Below, one piece after another: positions 8,541-16,613 of a stretch of 64,000 nucleotides of DNA. Under the pieces are notes generated by a model that was not told where the DNA came from, searched no databases, and was given only the letters and a program-made list of their open reading frames with translations. Position numbers and translations under genes: made by a program. Location of the stretch: NCBI RefSeq assembly GCF_002224645.1, contig NZ_CP022121.1, forward strand, positions 2,176,501 through 2,240,500, in the 5' to 3' direction. Position 1 is the stretch's first letter. Every line of letters begins with the position of its first letter. The DNA is from Dehalobacterium formicoaceticum. GTDB taxonomy: Bacteria; Bacillota; Dehalobacteriia; Dehalobacteriales; Dehalobacteriaceae.

Positions 8541-9473
8541 GTGAGCAAATTAGAAGAATCCAAAGGGATTTTATCTGCCATTGGAATGCCCAGTCAGCAG
8601 ACAAATGACCGCAGCGCCTATGTGCTTTTGGCATTGGCAGACATAAAAGTGTCTGACCCATGGACAAGAGCAAAAAAACCGGAGAGGCGCATTGTGGATA
8701 TGATGAATTTCATGTCCCAGCATTATGGCAAGGTTTATAAGCCGAATACGCGGGAAACCATACGCAAGGATACCATACATCAATTCGTTGATGGAGCAGT
8801 TGCAGAGCGCAATACAAACAGCATCGACCGCCCTACCAATAGTCCGAAGTACAGCTATTGCTTAACGGACGAAATGCTTGAATTAATAAAGACATACGGA
8901 ACAAGGGGATGGCAGCGTACCCTCAAAAAATTCATTTCGAAGCAGGGAACTTTGATTGATAAATATAGTCAGCTGAGGGATATAGCACGGGTGCCTGTTG
9001 TCGTAAATGGACAGGAATTTAATTTTAGTCCAGGTGAGCATAACACCTTGCAGAAAGCAATAATCGAAGAATTTGCCCCCCGCTTCGCAAAAGGGGCGGA
9101 AGTGATTTATGTAGGCGATGCTGAGAACAAGGATTTAATCAAGAACCGTGAGGTGCTTGAATCTATAGGTGTAATAATTACCGACCACGATAAACTGCCC
9201 GATGTGGTTTTGTATCTAAGCGATAAGAACTGGCTCTATTTTATTGAAGCAGTAACCAGCGCAGGGCCGATTTCGGTAAAACGGATGCGGGAAATCGAAG
9301 ATATGACCGCAGGATGTGCGGCGGGGAGGATATATGTCACTGCTTTTCCTGACGGAAAATTATATAAGAGATTAATTGACCAGCTTGCCTGGGAAACTGA
9401 GGTGTGGATTGAAGAAAACCCAGACCATATGATCCACTTAAACGGCGATAAATTCATCGGGCCTCGGAATTGA
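8541..9473 (+). CDS. BsuBI/PstI-family type II restriction endonuclease
   Basis: This 310-residue protein has the distinctive C-terminal block of the BsuBI/PstI family: FIEAVTSAGPISVKRM, then GRIYVTAFPD, LAWETEVWIEENPDHMIHLN and GDKFIGP. The catalytic Asp/Glu-x-Lys residues are expected around DVVLY…FIEAVTS (family inference). BsuBI and PstI cut CTGCAG, so that site is the simplest prediction, but family members could differ. The GTG start at 8541 has a strong AGGAGG site 7 bases upstream and follows the methyltransferase closely. This gives methylase-first order with likely co-transcription. Confidence 0.93.
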   Translation: MSKLEESKGILSAIGMPSQQTNDRSAYVLLALADIKVSDPWTRAKKPERRIVDMMNFMSQHYGKVYKPNTRETIRKDTIHQFVDGAVAERNTNSIDRPTNSPKYSYCLTDEMLELIKTYGTRGWQRTLKKFISKQGTLIDKYSQLRDIARVPVVVNGQEFNFSPGEHNTLQKAIIEEFAPRFAKGAEVIYVGDAENKDLIKNREVLESIGVIITDHDKLPDVVLYLSDKNWLYFIEAVTSAGPISVKRMREIEDMTAGCAAGRIYVTAFPDGKLYKRLIDQLAWETEVWIEENPDHMIHLNGDKFIGPRN

Positions 9474-9538
9474 GTATATATCGGATCACAGGTATTTTAT
9501 TATGCGTAAGGAATGTAATCATGATAAATAGGATTTTT

Positions 9539-10465
9539 TTATAACCCTTGGATTTCTTGTTCTAGAATTTTGATATAAATTGCTCCTAAATCGCTTAAGG
9601 TATGTTCACTACGCAAAATATAACCGGCGTATAAAATTTGATTATTATCTGAAAGTTTAATAGCCTGTATTTCACTTAATTTTGAATGCATCTCGTCACC
9701 ATTACTATTTGTTAAATCAGGGCCAATACTAAAACAATTACTCCATCTTACCAATGCTATTTTAGTACAACGATCGATAACATGGATGTTTTTATCAAGA
9801 ATTTCTTTAAAGATAATTTCTTCAGAGAAATGGAGGAGATTATCATCACCTTGGCCGTAAGTTACAAAGGGATACCCTTTAAGGTCTTCCATAGTTAGTG
9901 CATCCATGGAAGCTAAGGGATGTTCCTTTCTGACAAAAACATAATTTTCAATTTCTCCTAAAGGATAAAAAATGAGACTACTGGTATTTAATATCTTTTT
10001 CATAGTATTTAAATAATTTTCGTTAAGACATAGAACACCTATCTCACTTCTTCTGGTTGTCACATCATGAATGACTTCGTGGGTTGGACATTCACGAATG
10101 GCAATATCATATCGATCAAGTCCAATCTTATCAATAATTTTAATAAAAGCTTTGGTTGCAAAAGGTAGCCGCTGTGTAGAAACTGAAAAACGCATGGGAA
10201 GAGACTTTTTATGCTGATAGCGTCTTTCTAAATATTCAGCTTGTTCTACAATATCCTTGGCATGACTGATATAATCCCGGCCCTCATATGTTAACTCAAC
10301 ACCTCTGCTATTTCTTTTGAATAAAACAATACCCAGGCTTTGTTCCACTTCTTTAATAGCTGTTGATAAAGTGGATTGAGAAATAAAAAGGGATTTTGCA
10401 GCAGCAGAGATAGACTGATGCTTTGAAATTTCAATCATATATCTCATATTTTGTAACGATATCAT
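9539..10465 (-). CDS. LysR-family transcriptional regulator
   Basis: This is a complete 308-residue LysR protein. The N-terminal winged HTH (residues 1-60) has SISAAAKSLFISQSTLSTAI followed by KEVEQSLGIVLFKRNSRG. A linker helix (~60-90) precedes the two-lobed effector-binding domain (~92-300). The ATG at 10465 has an AAGGAAG ribosome site. Before the IS1634-type element inserted, this gene was divergent from the riboswitch-controlled nitrogenase-like operon, so it may once have shared that control region. Its effector is unknown. Confidence 0.9.
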   Translation of the reverse strand: MISLQNMRYMIEISKHQSISAAAKSLFISQSTLSTAIKEVEQSLGIVLFKRNSRGVELTYEGRDYISHAKDIVEQAEYLERRYQHKKSLPMRFSVSTQRLPFATKAFIKIIDKIGLDRYDIAIRECPTHEVIHDVTTRRSEIGVLCLNENYLNTMKKILNTSSLIFYPLGEIENYVFVRKEHPLASMDALTMEDLKGYPFVTYGQGDDNLLHFSEEIIFKEILDKNIHVIDRCTKIALVRWSNCFSIGPDLTNSNGDEMHSKLSEIQAIKLSDNNQILYAGYILRSEHTLSDLGAIYIKILEQEIQGL

Positions 10466-10498
10466 CTAATTACTTCCTTTCAATATACTATTATACTA

Positions 10499-10569
10499 TC
10501 AAATAAACTGATAGCTAGCAATTGAAATTCAAGAAGATTAACCGATTGTTTTAGTGAAACTTCTATGAT
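10499..10569 (+). repeat. 71-bp direct repeat, left copy, flanking the IS1634-type element
   Basis: Bases 10499-10569 match 12659-12729 with two substitutions (10510 and 10554 in this copy). Both copies abut the element's inverted ends. Long, variable target duplications are a recorded property of IS1634 and IS1549. Confidence 0.9.
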
Positions 10570-10598
10570 CCCGTTTTCGACAGTTAGAAGAAAAAGAA

Positions 10599-10633
10599 AG
10601 CTGGGAACCCGCGTGTTTAGCAGGTTCCCAGCT
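10599..10633 (-). terminator. Terminator hairpin after IS1634 transposase
   Basis: A perfect 11-bp stem (AGCTGGGAACC / GGTTCCCAGCT) is followed on the minus strand by a T-rich run (complement of AAGAAAAAGAAA). It ends the transposase transcript inside the left end of the element. Confidence 0.8.
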
Positions 10634-10665
10634 AATTATTGAATTTGAAATGTTGTATGTAATTA

Positions 10666-12525
10666 CTAGTTTAATAATTTTTTAATTTTCCCGTTTAATT
10701 CCTTTGGTCTATAATGAAGCCTATCCAGATTAAGTGATGTTAATTCCATTAATGTATCAAGGGCCTTGCTACCATGATAGAGTGCCATGTATTCAATATC
10801 GTGTACGTTGGTGACATTCATATTTTTAAGTGTAGTAATTAGGTTTTCTGGAGTTATATGAGTATGTTGTTCGTCCAATTTAGCCTCTAATAGGCGATAT
10901 ACCAATAGGGCTGTAAAACAGATCATGAAGTGGGCCTTGATACGATTAGGCAATCTGTGATTTATAGGCCTCCCGGTGAAATTGGTTTTCATAATTCTGA
11001 AACACTCTTCAATCTGATATCTTTTGTGTGATATTGCGAGAATATCTTGAGCACGATCTTCGAGATTAGTCGCCACTGCATAATAGCCATCGTATTTTTC
11101 TTCCTCAGCAATTTTCTCCTCGTCCAGGACATAATTAATAACTGCCTTTTCACCAGATTTTGTATGAGAGATTCTTTTCATGAATCTTTTTACATCATTC
11201 GGTCCCTTCTTAATTTCTTCAGGATCCTTTCTAGCTAATAGTTTTTTTGCCCGCTCTATCTGGCTTCTCCGTACTGATCTTTGATACTCCATCATTTTTC
11301 GTGAAAATCTTATGATTAAGCGTTGCCTTAAAAGTCCGGTCGATTTCCTAGACTTAACACTACCATTTTTTAATGTTATTTCTTCGCTTAAACCAATGTC
11401 AAGGGCTTTGTCAGCAAAAATTACTTTGTAAGCAAAATCGTTATACAAAGGTAAATTTTCTTTTGAGTACTGATCAAAGGTTGTCATTTTTTTGATTGTG
11501 ACAGGGGAGTCGTTTGACAATAAATGATAGTCATAGTCATTAAAAACTGCCTCCTTAAGAGTATTGCTTAATTTTTTAATTGATTGAGTGACAATAAAAG
11601 CCCTGCCACCCATGCTATTAAATTTACGGATGCTATAAGAACCAAGTCCCGCATCGGCACAATAAATAAATTTGGCTCCATTCAGCATCTTTAAGACTTC
11701 TTTTTCCAGGGGGATGGCAGTAGTTTGTTCACTTGTGTTCCCGGGATGCAGGGACATGGTGATGGGAATACCTTGGCTATCCATGAAAAGCCCCATCTCC
11801 ACAATCGGATTAGGGCGATGCTCCTTACTTATCCCGAATTTTCTTAAGCCACAAATAACTTCCCCTGTAACTTCATCAACAATATCCTCGTCAGGTTGTT
11901 CGCATTCACAATAGAAGTTTGTGCAATCATAGTAGATAATAGAAGAATCTCTTTTGACGACAGCATTACTGTTTTTATAAAGCCATGTTAAGTAAACGTC
12001 ATAATGCTCCTCTAAAATATCCATAAACCGAAGAATATGCTGGTAATCAAATTCTGGCTGCTCATAATATGAATTCAAATCATTCCAGGTGGAAAGTTTA
12101 GAACCGGGTTTTAGTATTCTAGCGTACGTTAGGAAACGGAGGATTTTAAAACTATCATAGGTGTTCTTGCATTCTGAAATATTTTGCTTAAAAAAAGTTT
12201 TAAGATTAAGACCTTTCATAATATCTTGCAGAACAAAATAACCTATGTTCAAACAAGTGGATGCCGATGCCTCGTCTTGTGTATGCTTGACTTTCTCATT
12301 AAAATTAGCAGTTAGGTTAAATGTGACCCTGCCAACGCGGTATTCCTCGTTCATCTTTTTAATTTCTTCTCTTACGTAGGTTTCGGGGTCATCAGTTATT
12401 TTCAAGAGTTCGGAATGTTTTCCGAAATTCTTGATATTTTTGGTAGTAGTTTTTTTGCCGTTTCTTATTCCTTGCTGCGCATAATAAGTAGGATCTTTAA
12501 GCCGTTTATCATAGTATAGTTTCAA
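10666..12525 (-). CDS. IS1634-family transposase
   Basis: This 619-residue DDE transposase of the IS4/IS1634 group catalyses element movement. The N-terminus MKLYYDKRLKDPTYYAQQGI is typical of the family. The catalytic core shows IIYYDCTNFYCE (first Asp), FIYCADAGLGSYSIRKF (second Asp) and the YQIEECFRIMKTNFTGRPI signature carrying the catalytic Glu (Y-x2-R-x3-E-x6-K-like). The frame is uninterrupted, so the protein may still be active. It has low-GC codon use like its surroundings. Confidence 0.93.
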   Translation of the reverse strand: MKLYYDKRLKDPTYYAQQGIRNGKKTTTKNIKNFGKHSELLKITDDPETYVREEIKKMNEEYRVGRVTFNLTANFNEKVKHTQDEASASTCLNIGYFVLQDIMKGLNLKTFFKQNISECKNTYDSFKILRFLTYARILKPGSKLSTWNDLNSYYEQPEFDYQHILRFMDILEEHYDVYLTWLYKNSNAVVKRDSSIIYYDCTNFYCECEQPDEDIVDEVTGEVICGLRKFGISKEHRPNPIVEMGLFMDSQGIPITMSLHPGNTSEQTTAIPLEKEVLKMLNGAKFIYCADAGLGSYSIRKFNSMGGRAFIVTQSIKKLSNTLKEAVFNDYDYHLLSNDSPVTIKKMTTFDQYSKENLPLYNDFAYKVIFADKALDIGLSEEITLKNGSVKSRKSTGLLRQRLIIRFSRKMMEYQRSVRRSQIERAKKLLARKDPEEIKKGPNDVKRFMKRISHTKSGEKAVINYVLDEEKIAEEEKYDGYYAVATNLEDRAQDILAISHKRYQIEECFRIMKTNFTGRPINHRLPNRIKAHFMICFTALLVYRLLEAKLDEQHTHITPENLITTLKNMNVTNVHDIEYMALYHGSKALDTLMELTSLNLDRLHYRPKELNGKIKKLLN

Positions 12526-12658
12526 GACGCATCACCCATATATATTATACCGTATACATACACCACATACAACATTTATTTTAAAAAAATTGACAAAAAA
12601 ATAAGCCTATTTAAAGGCTTTGAGGGATTTTGATAGGCCTGTAAGTGTCGAAGACCCG

Positions 12659-12729
12659 TCAAATAAACTAATAGCTAGCAATTGAAATTCAAGAAGATTA
12701 ACCGATTGTTTTAATGAAACTTCTATGAT
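12659..12729 (+). repeat. 71-bp direct repeat, right copy, flanking the IS1634-type element
   Basis: Near-identical copy of 10499-10569. It carries the -35 region of the likely riboswitch promoter, so the duplication rebuilt the promoter downstream of the insertion. Confidence 0.9.
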
Positions 12730-12734
12730 ATACT
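12706..12734 (+). promoter_or_regulatory. Probable sigma-A promoter of the riboswitch operon
   Basis: TTGTTT (12706-12711) and TATACT (12729-12734) are separated by 17 bases, just upstream of the cobalamin aptamer. The -35 box lies within the 71-bp repeat. The first base of the -10 box is the last base of the repeat, so the promoter survived IS insertion. Confidence 0.55.
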
Positions 12735-12752
12735 GGCATCAATTGAATAATT

Positions 12753-12902
12753 CGAAATGTTGCAAGGAAATCGGTTAAAATCCGATGCGGTAACGCCACT
12801 GTAAGAGTGAGCCTCTATAAGATGTTTCAACACTGGAAAGAATCTTTCTGGGAAGTTGTTATAGATGGCAATGAACTTGAGCCAGGATACTACTACATTT
12901 CG
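12753..12902 (+). ncRNA. Cobalamin (B12) riboswitch aptamer
   Basis: The conserved core is clear: the GGTTAAAATCCGATGCGGT segment, the CGCCACTGT box, a later AACACTGG, TGGGAAG, and the closing GAGCCAGGATAC. An 8-bp P1 stem closes it (CGAAATGT at 12753-12760 with ACATTTCG at 12895-12902). The family binds adenosylcobalamin or related corrinoids and normally lowers expression when they are abundant. It leads the operon for the NifH-like protein and ABC importer, so these genes should be induced when corrinoid is scarce. A terminator follows. Confidence 0.9.
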
Positions 12903-12950
12903 TTATTACCGAACTTAACGGATTATTAGGTGAGGTCTTTATTTTTTTAT

Positions 12951-12985
12951 AAACTCTTCTGTTAATTGTTCAGGAGAGTTTTTTT
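12951..12985 (+). terminator. Riboswitch expression-platform terminator
   Basis: An 11-bp stem with one mismatch (AAACTCTTCTG / CAGGAGAGTTT) is followed by a run of T, 33 bases before the first gene. Its position between aptamer and start codon fits transcription attenuation by the cobalamin riboswitch. Confidence 0.75.
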
Positions 12986-13017
12986 GATTTGATGGCTATC
13001 ATGAAAGGGATGATGAA

Positions 13018-13863
13018 TTGAAGAGACCGATTAAAATTGCTTTTTATGGAAAAGGAGGAATAGGAAAATCCACAATTGCAAGCAATATAGCAGCTGCAAT
13101 GGGTTCACTTGGATTAAAGGTTTTATTTATTGGCTGTGATCCTAAAAGTGATTCTGTTAAAAATATTGTTGGAGGAAAAATCAAGTCGATGCTTCATTTG
13201 ATCTTGGAAAAGGGAGATTTCTTAGCTGAGGAGGATTTTTTGGAAAAAGGTTTTTTAAATATATCTTGTATTGAAACAGGCGGCCCTTCTCCTGGGGTTG
13301 GCTGTGCCGGCCGGGGGATCATAACCGTGATGGAAGAACTGGAGAAACATAATATCTTTGATAAAGATTGGGATGTGATTATTTATGATGTTTTAGGCGA
13401 TGTGGTCTGTGGGGGATTTGCAGTACCCATGCGAGAAGGATATGTAGATCGTGTCTTGCTGGTATCTTCCAGTGAATATATGTCCATCTACGCGGCAAAC
13501 AATATTTTAAAAAGTATTGAGGTGTTTTCTGATCAAAAGGAACCCTTCTTAGGTGGAATCATCCATAATCAGCGAAATGATAACGCTATGGGGGGATTGG
13601 TTAGGGATTTTTCAGAAAAAGTGAAAGTACCCATTATCTCAGAAATTCCTTTTGCTAAGGAGATTATATTTAGTGAATTGGATTATAAAACAGTTATTGA
13701 AAAATATCCGGATTCAGCTATAGCAAGCAGATTTATCGAAACATCGAAAACTATTATGGCAGGGATTACAGGGGTAATCCCCAAACCACTGGAAGAGGGG
13801 GAGTTGGAACAATTATCCAAAGAATATCTTTCGTTGATTGTAGATGAGGGGCAGCTATGTTAG
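13018..13863 (+). CDS. NifH/BchL-like [4Fe-4S] ATPase reductase
   Basis: This 281-residue protein is related to the nitrogenase iron protein, which couples ATP hydrolysis to one-electron transfer to a component-1 partner. It has the P-loop YGKGGIGKST (residues 10-19), the switch motif GCDPKSDS and both 4Fe-4S cysteines: C96 in GVGCAGRG and C131 in GDVVCGGF, matching NifH Cys97 and Cys132. The start is a TTG at 13018 behind AAAGGGATGATGAA. It is the first gene after the cobalamin riboswitch and overlaps the next gene by 7 bases. The absence of nifDKEN-type partners argues against nitrogen fixation. A redox role on a tetrapyrrole or other small substrate is inference. Confidence 0.9.
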   Translation: MKRPIKIAFYGKGGIGKSTIASNIAAAMGSLGLKVLFIGCDPKSDSVKNIVGGKIKSMLHLILEKGDFLAEEDFLEKGFLNISCIETGGPSPGVGCAGRGIITVMEELEKHNIFDKDWDVIIYDVLGDVVCGGFAVPMREGYVDRVLLVSSSEYMSIYAANNILKSIEVFSDQKEPFLGGIIHNQRNDNAMGGLVRDFSEKVKVPIISEIPFAKEIIFSELDYKTVIEKYPDSAIASRFIETSKTIMAGITGVIPKPLEEGELEQLSKEYLSLIVDEGQLC

Positions 13864-14303
13864 AAAAAACCTTAGTTCAGAAGGATAGTTTTAATGAACT
13901 GATTGAATTAGCATTGAGTAAGAAAGGTATCTATGTGTTGTCCATCGGTCCTCCCGGTTGTTTAAGGGTTCTCTTTTTTAGAGCAATGAGAGCTGAACTA
14001 TTAGAGCAGTATTTTTCATTTGCAATAAAACCCATCGATGTAATATCAGCTTCCTATGAAGATCGGCTTATTGAGCATATTTCCAAGATGATATCCGAAA
14101 AGAGGGAGATGCGAGGTCTGATTCTCTACCTGTCTTGCTCTGAAATACTGACGGGAATGAAGTTTGAAAAAACCCAAAGAACGCTATGGGAGAAATATAA
14201 TATGCCGGTATATGTTTTTAAGAGAGGACCTTTTGCAAAAAGAACAGGAGCGCCTAGGGAGAAAATGAAGGAGTTGATTTCTAAAATCAATGAATATCTA
14301 TGA
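13857..14303 (+). CDS. Miniature nitrogenase component-1-like protein (148 aa)
   Basis: This short protein resembles only the first domain of NifD/NifK-type component-1 subunits. SIGPPGCLRVL places C35 where NifD/NifK carry a P-cluster cysteine (GPxGC). After DVISASYEDRLIEHISKMI, the stretch LILYLSCSEILTG puts C94 at the place of the second cysteine (the STCPTxLIGDD-like site). The rest of a normal ~450-residue subunit is missing. The frame is clean and overlaps both neighbours (7 bases with the NifH-like gene, 14 with the NifD-like gene). It is therefore a maintained small subunit rather than a remnant. The homology is read by motif and needs a profile search. Confidence 0.7.
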   Translation: MLEKTLVQKDSFNELIELALSKKGIYVLSIGPPGCLRVLFFRAMRAELLEQYFSFAIKPIDVISASYEDRLIEHISKMISEKREMRGLILYLSCSEILTGMKFEKTQRTLWEKYNMPVYVFKRGPFAKRTGAPREKMKELISKINEYL

Positions 14304-15492
14304 TCGATACTTACCGCAACTTGTGAGTGATTATTCCGGCTTACATTCATTGTTATACCATCTGCCAACTTCGATAATCTTATTGTCTCCCAGTGGATGC
14401 AATCAGCCAATCAGAGAAGTGGATGAATATCGAGACTTTTCCAACACCAATCAATATACGACAAAACTTGACGACGCCCAAGTCACTCTTGGTATTGAAG
14501 GGATTATCAATGAAAAGTTATTATCCAATATGGAGCGGGATGTGGAATTTATTGCAGTCATGGGAACAGCCATCACAGATATCATCGGGACAGACCTTGG
14601 GGTGGTATCCCAAAAAATCGAGTCAATTTCAGGAAAACCGGTAGTATTTTTTAATACCAATGGATTTAAAGCCTATCCTAAAGCTATTGCACAGGCGTAT
14701 TTGCAAATTTTACCCTTTATTGTGGAAAAGGATCCGTCCGGAGATAAGAAAAAAGTCAATTTAATTGGTTTTCATCCGCTAGTCCATGGTTCTGATAAAT
14801 TTTTAGTACAATTTTTGGATACTTTTCACCATGATCAAATTGAATTTTGTTTGCCCGGCTTTGATTGTTTTGGGAAAGCCCATGCAAAATTATCAAAATC
14901 CGCTTACATATCCATTATCTTATCAGAGGAAGGGGTGAAACTGGGAGAAAAATTAAAAGAGGCAGATGGAGTTCCCTATGAAAAATTGTTGCCCATCTCG
15001 AAATCAGGGATGAAAGATCTGATTCGAGTTTTAGAAGAATATACGGGTGAAACATATCCGGAGATGGATCAAGAGGAAGACTATTATTTTAAAAAGCAGG
15101 GAAATGCAAAAAAAGTTTTGATCATAGGAGAGCCATTTTTTGCGGCATTTTTGCGAAAAGCGCTGCAAAAGGATTTTGGACTGGATGAGGTACAGATTTT
15201 GTCTTTGTTACCTAAAGAAAACTTTTCAAAGGACAAATTAAGTGAAGCACTTTATGAGGATATCTTTTTTGATACTCATGAAGATAAATTTTTGGGCAGG
15301 ATCCAGGCAGCAGATCTGATTATTGGTGATCCCCTATTAAGAGAGACGATTCCACAAATTAGTGAGAAGACTTTTATTGAGATACCCTATTTTGGTTTAA
15401 GTGGAAGAGAGTATGCTAAAATCCCTTATGACTATATAGGCATCAAAGGGTTTGAATATTTTAAACGACAATTAATAATAACGGGGAGATAA
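14290..15492 (+). CDS. Nitrogenase component-1-like protein (NifD/CfbD-like, 400 aa)
   Basis: This is a divergent component-1 protein with the three Rossmann-like domains expected of the nitrogenase superfamily. C37 in LLSPSGCNQPI corresponds to the NifD Cys88 / NifK Cys95 type ligand. The TTKLDDAQVTLG stretch matches the segment before the next ligand, but that ligand position reads VMGTAITDIIGTDLG and has no cysteine. The FeMo-cofactor cysteine and histidine are not recognisable. It is translationally coupled (14-base overlap) to the 148-residue gene and ends 4 bases before the importer lipoprotein. Together the two proteins supply three cysteines, which may ligate a shared cluster (inference). 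Confidence 0.8.
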   Translation: MNIYDRYLPQLVSDYSGLHSLLYHLPTSIILLSPSGCNQPIREVDEYRDFSNTNQYTTKLDDAQVTLGIEGIINEKLLSNMERDVEFIAVMGTAITDIIGTDLGVVSQKIESISGKPVVFFNTNGFKAYPKAIAQAYLQILPFIVEKDPSGDKKKVNLIGFHPLVHGSDKFLVQFLDTFHHDQIEFCLPGFDCFGKAHAKLSKSAYISIILSEEGVKLGEKLKEADGVPYEKLLPISKSGMKDLIRVLEEYTGETYPEMDQEEDYYFKKQGNAKKVLIIGEPFFAAFLRKALQKDFGLDEVQILSLLPKENFSKDKLSEALYEDIFFDTHEDKFLGRIQAADLIIGDPLLRETIPQISEKTFIEIPYFGLSGREYAKIPYDYIGIKGFEYFKRQLIITGR

Positions 15493-15495
15493 AAA

Positions 15496-16602
15496 ATGAA
15501 AAGATATAAGCAAATACTATTAGTATTAATGGCTTTGGCTTTATTAATTACAGGATGTGCCCAAAATAATGACAACTCGGATCAAGGAACAGAACCGGAG
15601 GGACAAGCAGATGGTCAAGGAGGATTTAAAACAGTGGTTGATATGTTAGGGCGGGAAGTTGAAGTGAGGAATGAAATCAACTCAATGGTTGTAACCCCTG
15701 TTCCATATGGTTCCATCATCTATGCCATTGACGGCACAATGGAAAAAATAGTGGCCGTTAATCCTGATGTTAAAAGCGAATATGAAAAATCTCTGCTGAG
15801 CACATTAGCTCCGGAATTTGCAGATGTTTCGGTTGATTATGTTTCCACAGATTTTACCATTAATGTGGAAGCACTGCTGAATCTAAAGCCGGAAGTTGTC
15901 GTTCTTTGGCACGTTCAAGAAGATGATATCAGAAAATTAGAACAAGTGAATATACCGGCAGTTGCTCTTGATCAAGGCGGAGGTTCCAATCTTGAAAAGA
16001 CGAGAGATAATATCGAAATCATAGGAAAACTATTGAATAAAGAACAACAAGCGGAAAATTTAAATCAATATAATATTGATGTGGAAGATTATTTTACAGC
16101 TAAACAAGATCAAATTGCCGAAAATGAAAAACCAAAAGTTTTATATATCAGAGATAAGAACTTAGCGGTTGCAGCCGGCGAAAGCTTCAATAGACAGCTG
16201 ATCGAATTAACCGGAGGTATTAACGTAGCAGCAGGGGTCAAGGGTTCTTGGACTGGGGTTTCTATGGAGGAAGTGCTCAATTGGAATCCGGAGATTATCT
16301 ATTTAAGCAATTTTGATAGTTTTCAACCGGAAGACCTATATAATAATACCATTGAAGGACAGGATTGGAGTCAAATAGATGCAGTGAAAAATAAAAGAGT
16401 GTATAAAACACCGGTAGGAATCATTAGATGGGACGCTCCATGTGTGGAAACACCTTTATTTATGAAATGGCTGGGCCAAATACAGCAGCCGGAATTATTC
16501 AATGATTATGTACTGGATGAAGATATTAGGAATTTTTATAAGGAATTTTTCAGTTATGATTTAACAGAGCAGGAATTAAATAAAATGCTAAATAGATCAT
16601 AA
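15496..16602 (+). CDS. ABC importer substrate-binding lipoprotein (BtuF/FecB-like)
   Basis: This 368-residue lipoprotein has a signal peptide with lipobox LITGC (C21) and an acidic Gln/Asn-rich linker. The periplasmic-binding fold of the metal-chelate/B12 family follows, with VVDMLGREVEV near the start and a KPEVVVLW region. The family binds siderophores, haem, cobalamin or other metal chelates outside the cell. It begins 4 bases after the NifD-like gene and lies under the cobalamin riboswitch, so a corrinoid or related tetrapyrrole is the most likely ligand. The sequence alone cannot choose among chelates. Confidence 0.88.
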   Translation: MKRYKQILLVLMALALLITGCAQNNDNSDQGTEPEGQADGQGGFKTVVDMLGREVEVRNEINSMVVTPVPYGSIIYAIDGTMEKIVAVNPDVKSEYEKSLLSTLAPEFADVSVDYVSTDFTINVEALLNLKPEVVVLWHVQEDDIRKLEQVNIPAVALDQGGGSNLEKTRDNIEIIGKLLNKEQQAENLNQYNIDVEDYFTAKQDQIAENEKPKVLYIRDKNLAVAAGESFNRQLIELTGGINVAAGVKGSWTGVSMEEVLNWNPEIIYLSNFDSFQPEDLYNNTIEGQDWSQIDAVKNKRVYKTPVGIIRWDAPCVETPLFMKWLGQIQQPELFNDYVLDEDIRNFYKEFFSYDLTEQELNKMLNRS

Positions 16603-16613
16603 GAGTGGTGTCT

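Larger units (their letters stand above)
10570..12658. mobile_element. IS1634-type insertion sequence, 2089 bp
   Basis: The ends form imperfect inverted repeats: the left end contains GTTTTCGACAGTTAGA, and the right end read inward contains GTCTTCGACACTTACA (13 of 16 identical). A single 619-residue transposase occupies the minus strand, and a terminator hairpin lies beyond its 3' end. The 71-bp direct repeat outside the ends has two mismatches, which suggests some age since insertion. Confidence 0.85.

Noticed and set aside
13018-15492. True nitrogen-fixation genes
   Set aside because: There is no full nifD/nifK pair, no FeMo-cofactor ligands, no nifE/N/B, and the component-1 proteins are too short and divergent.
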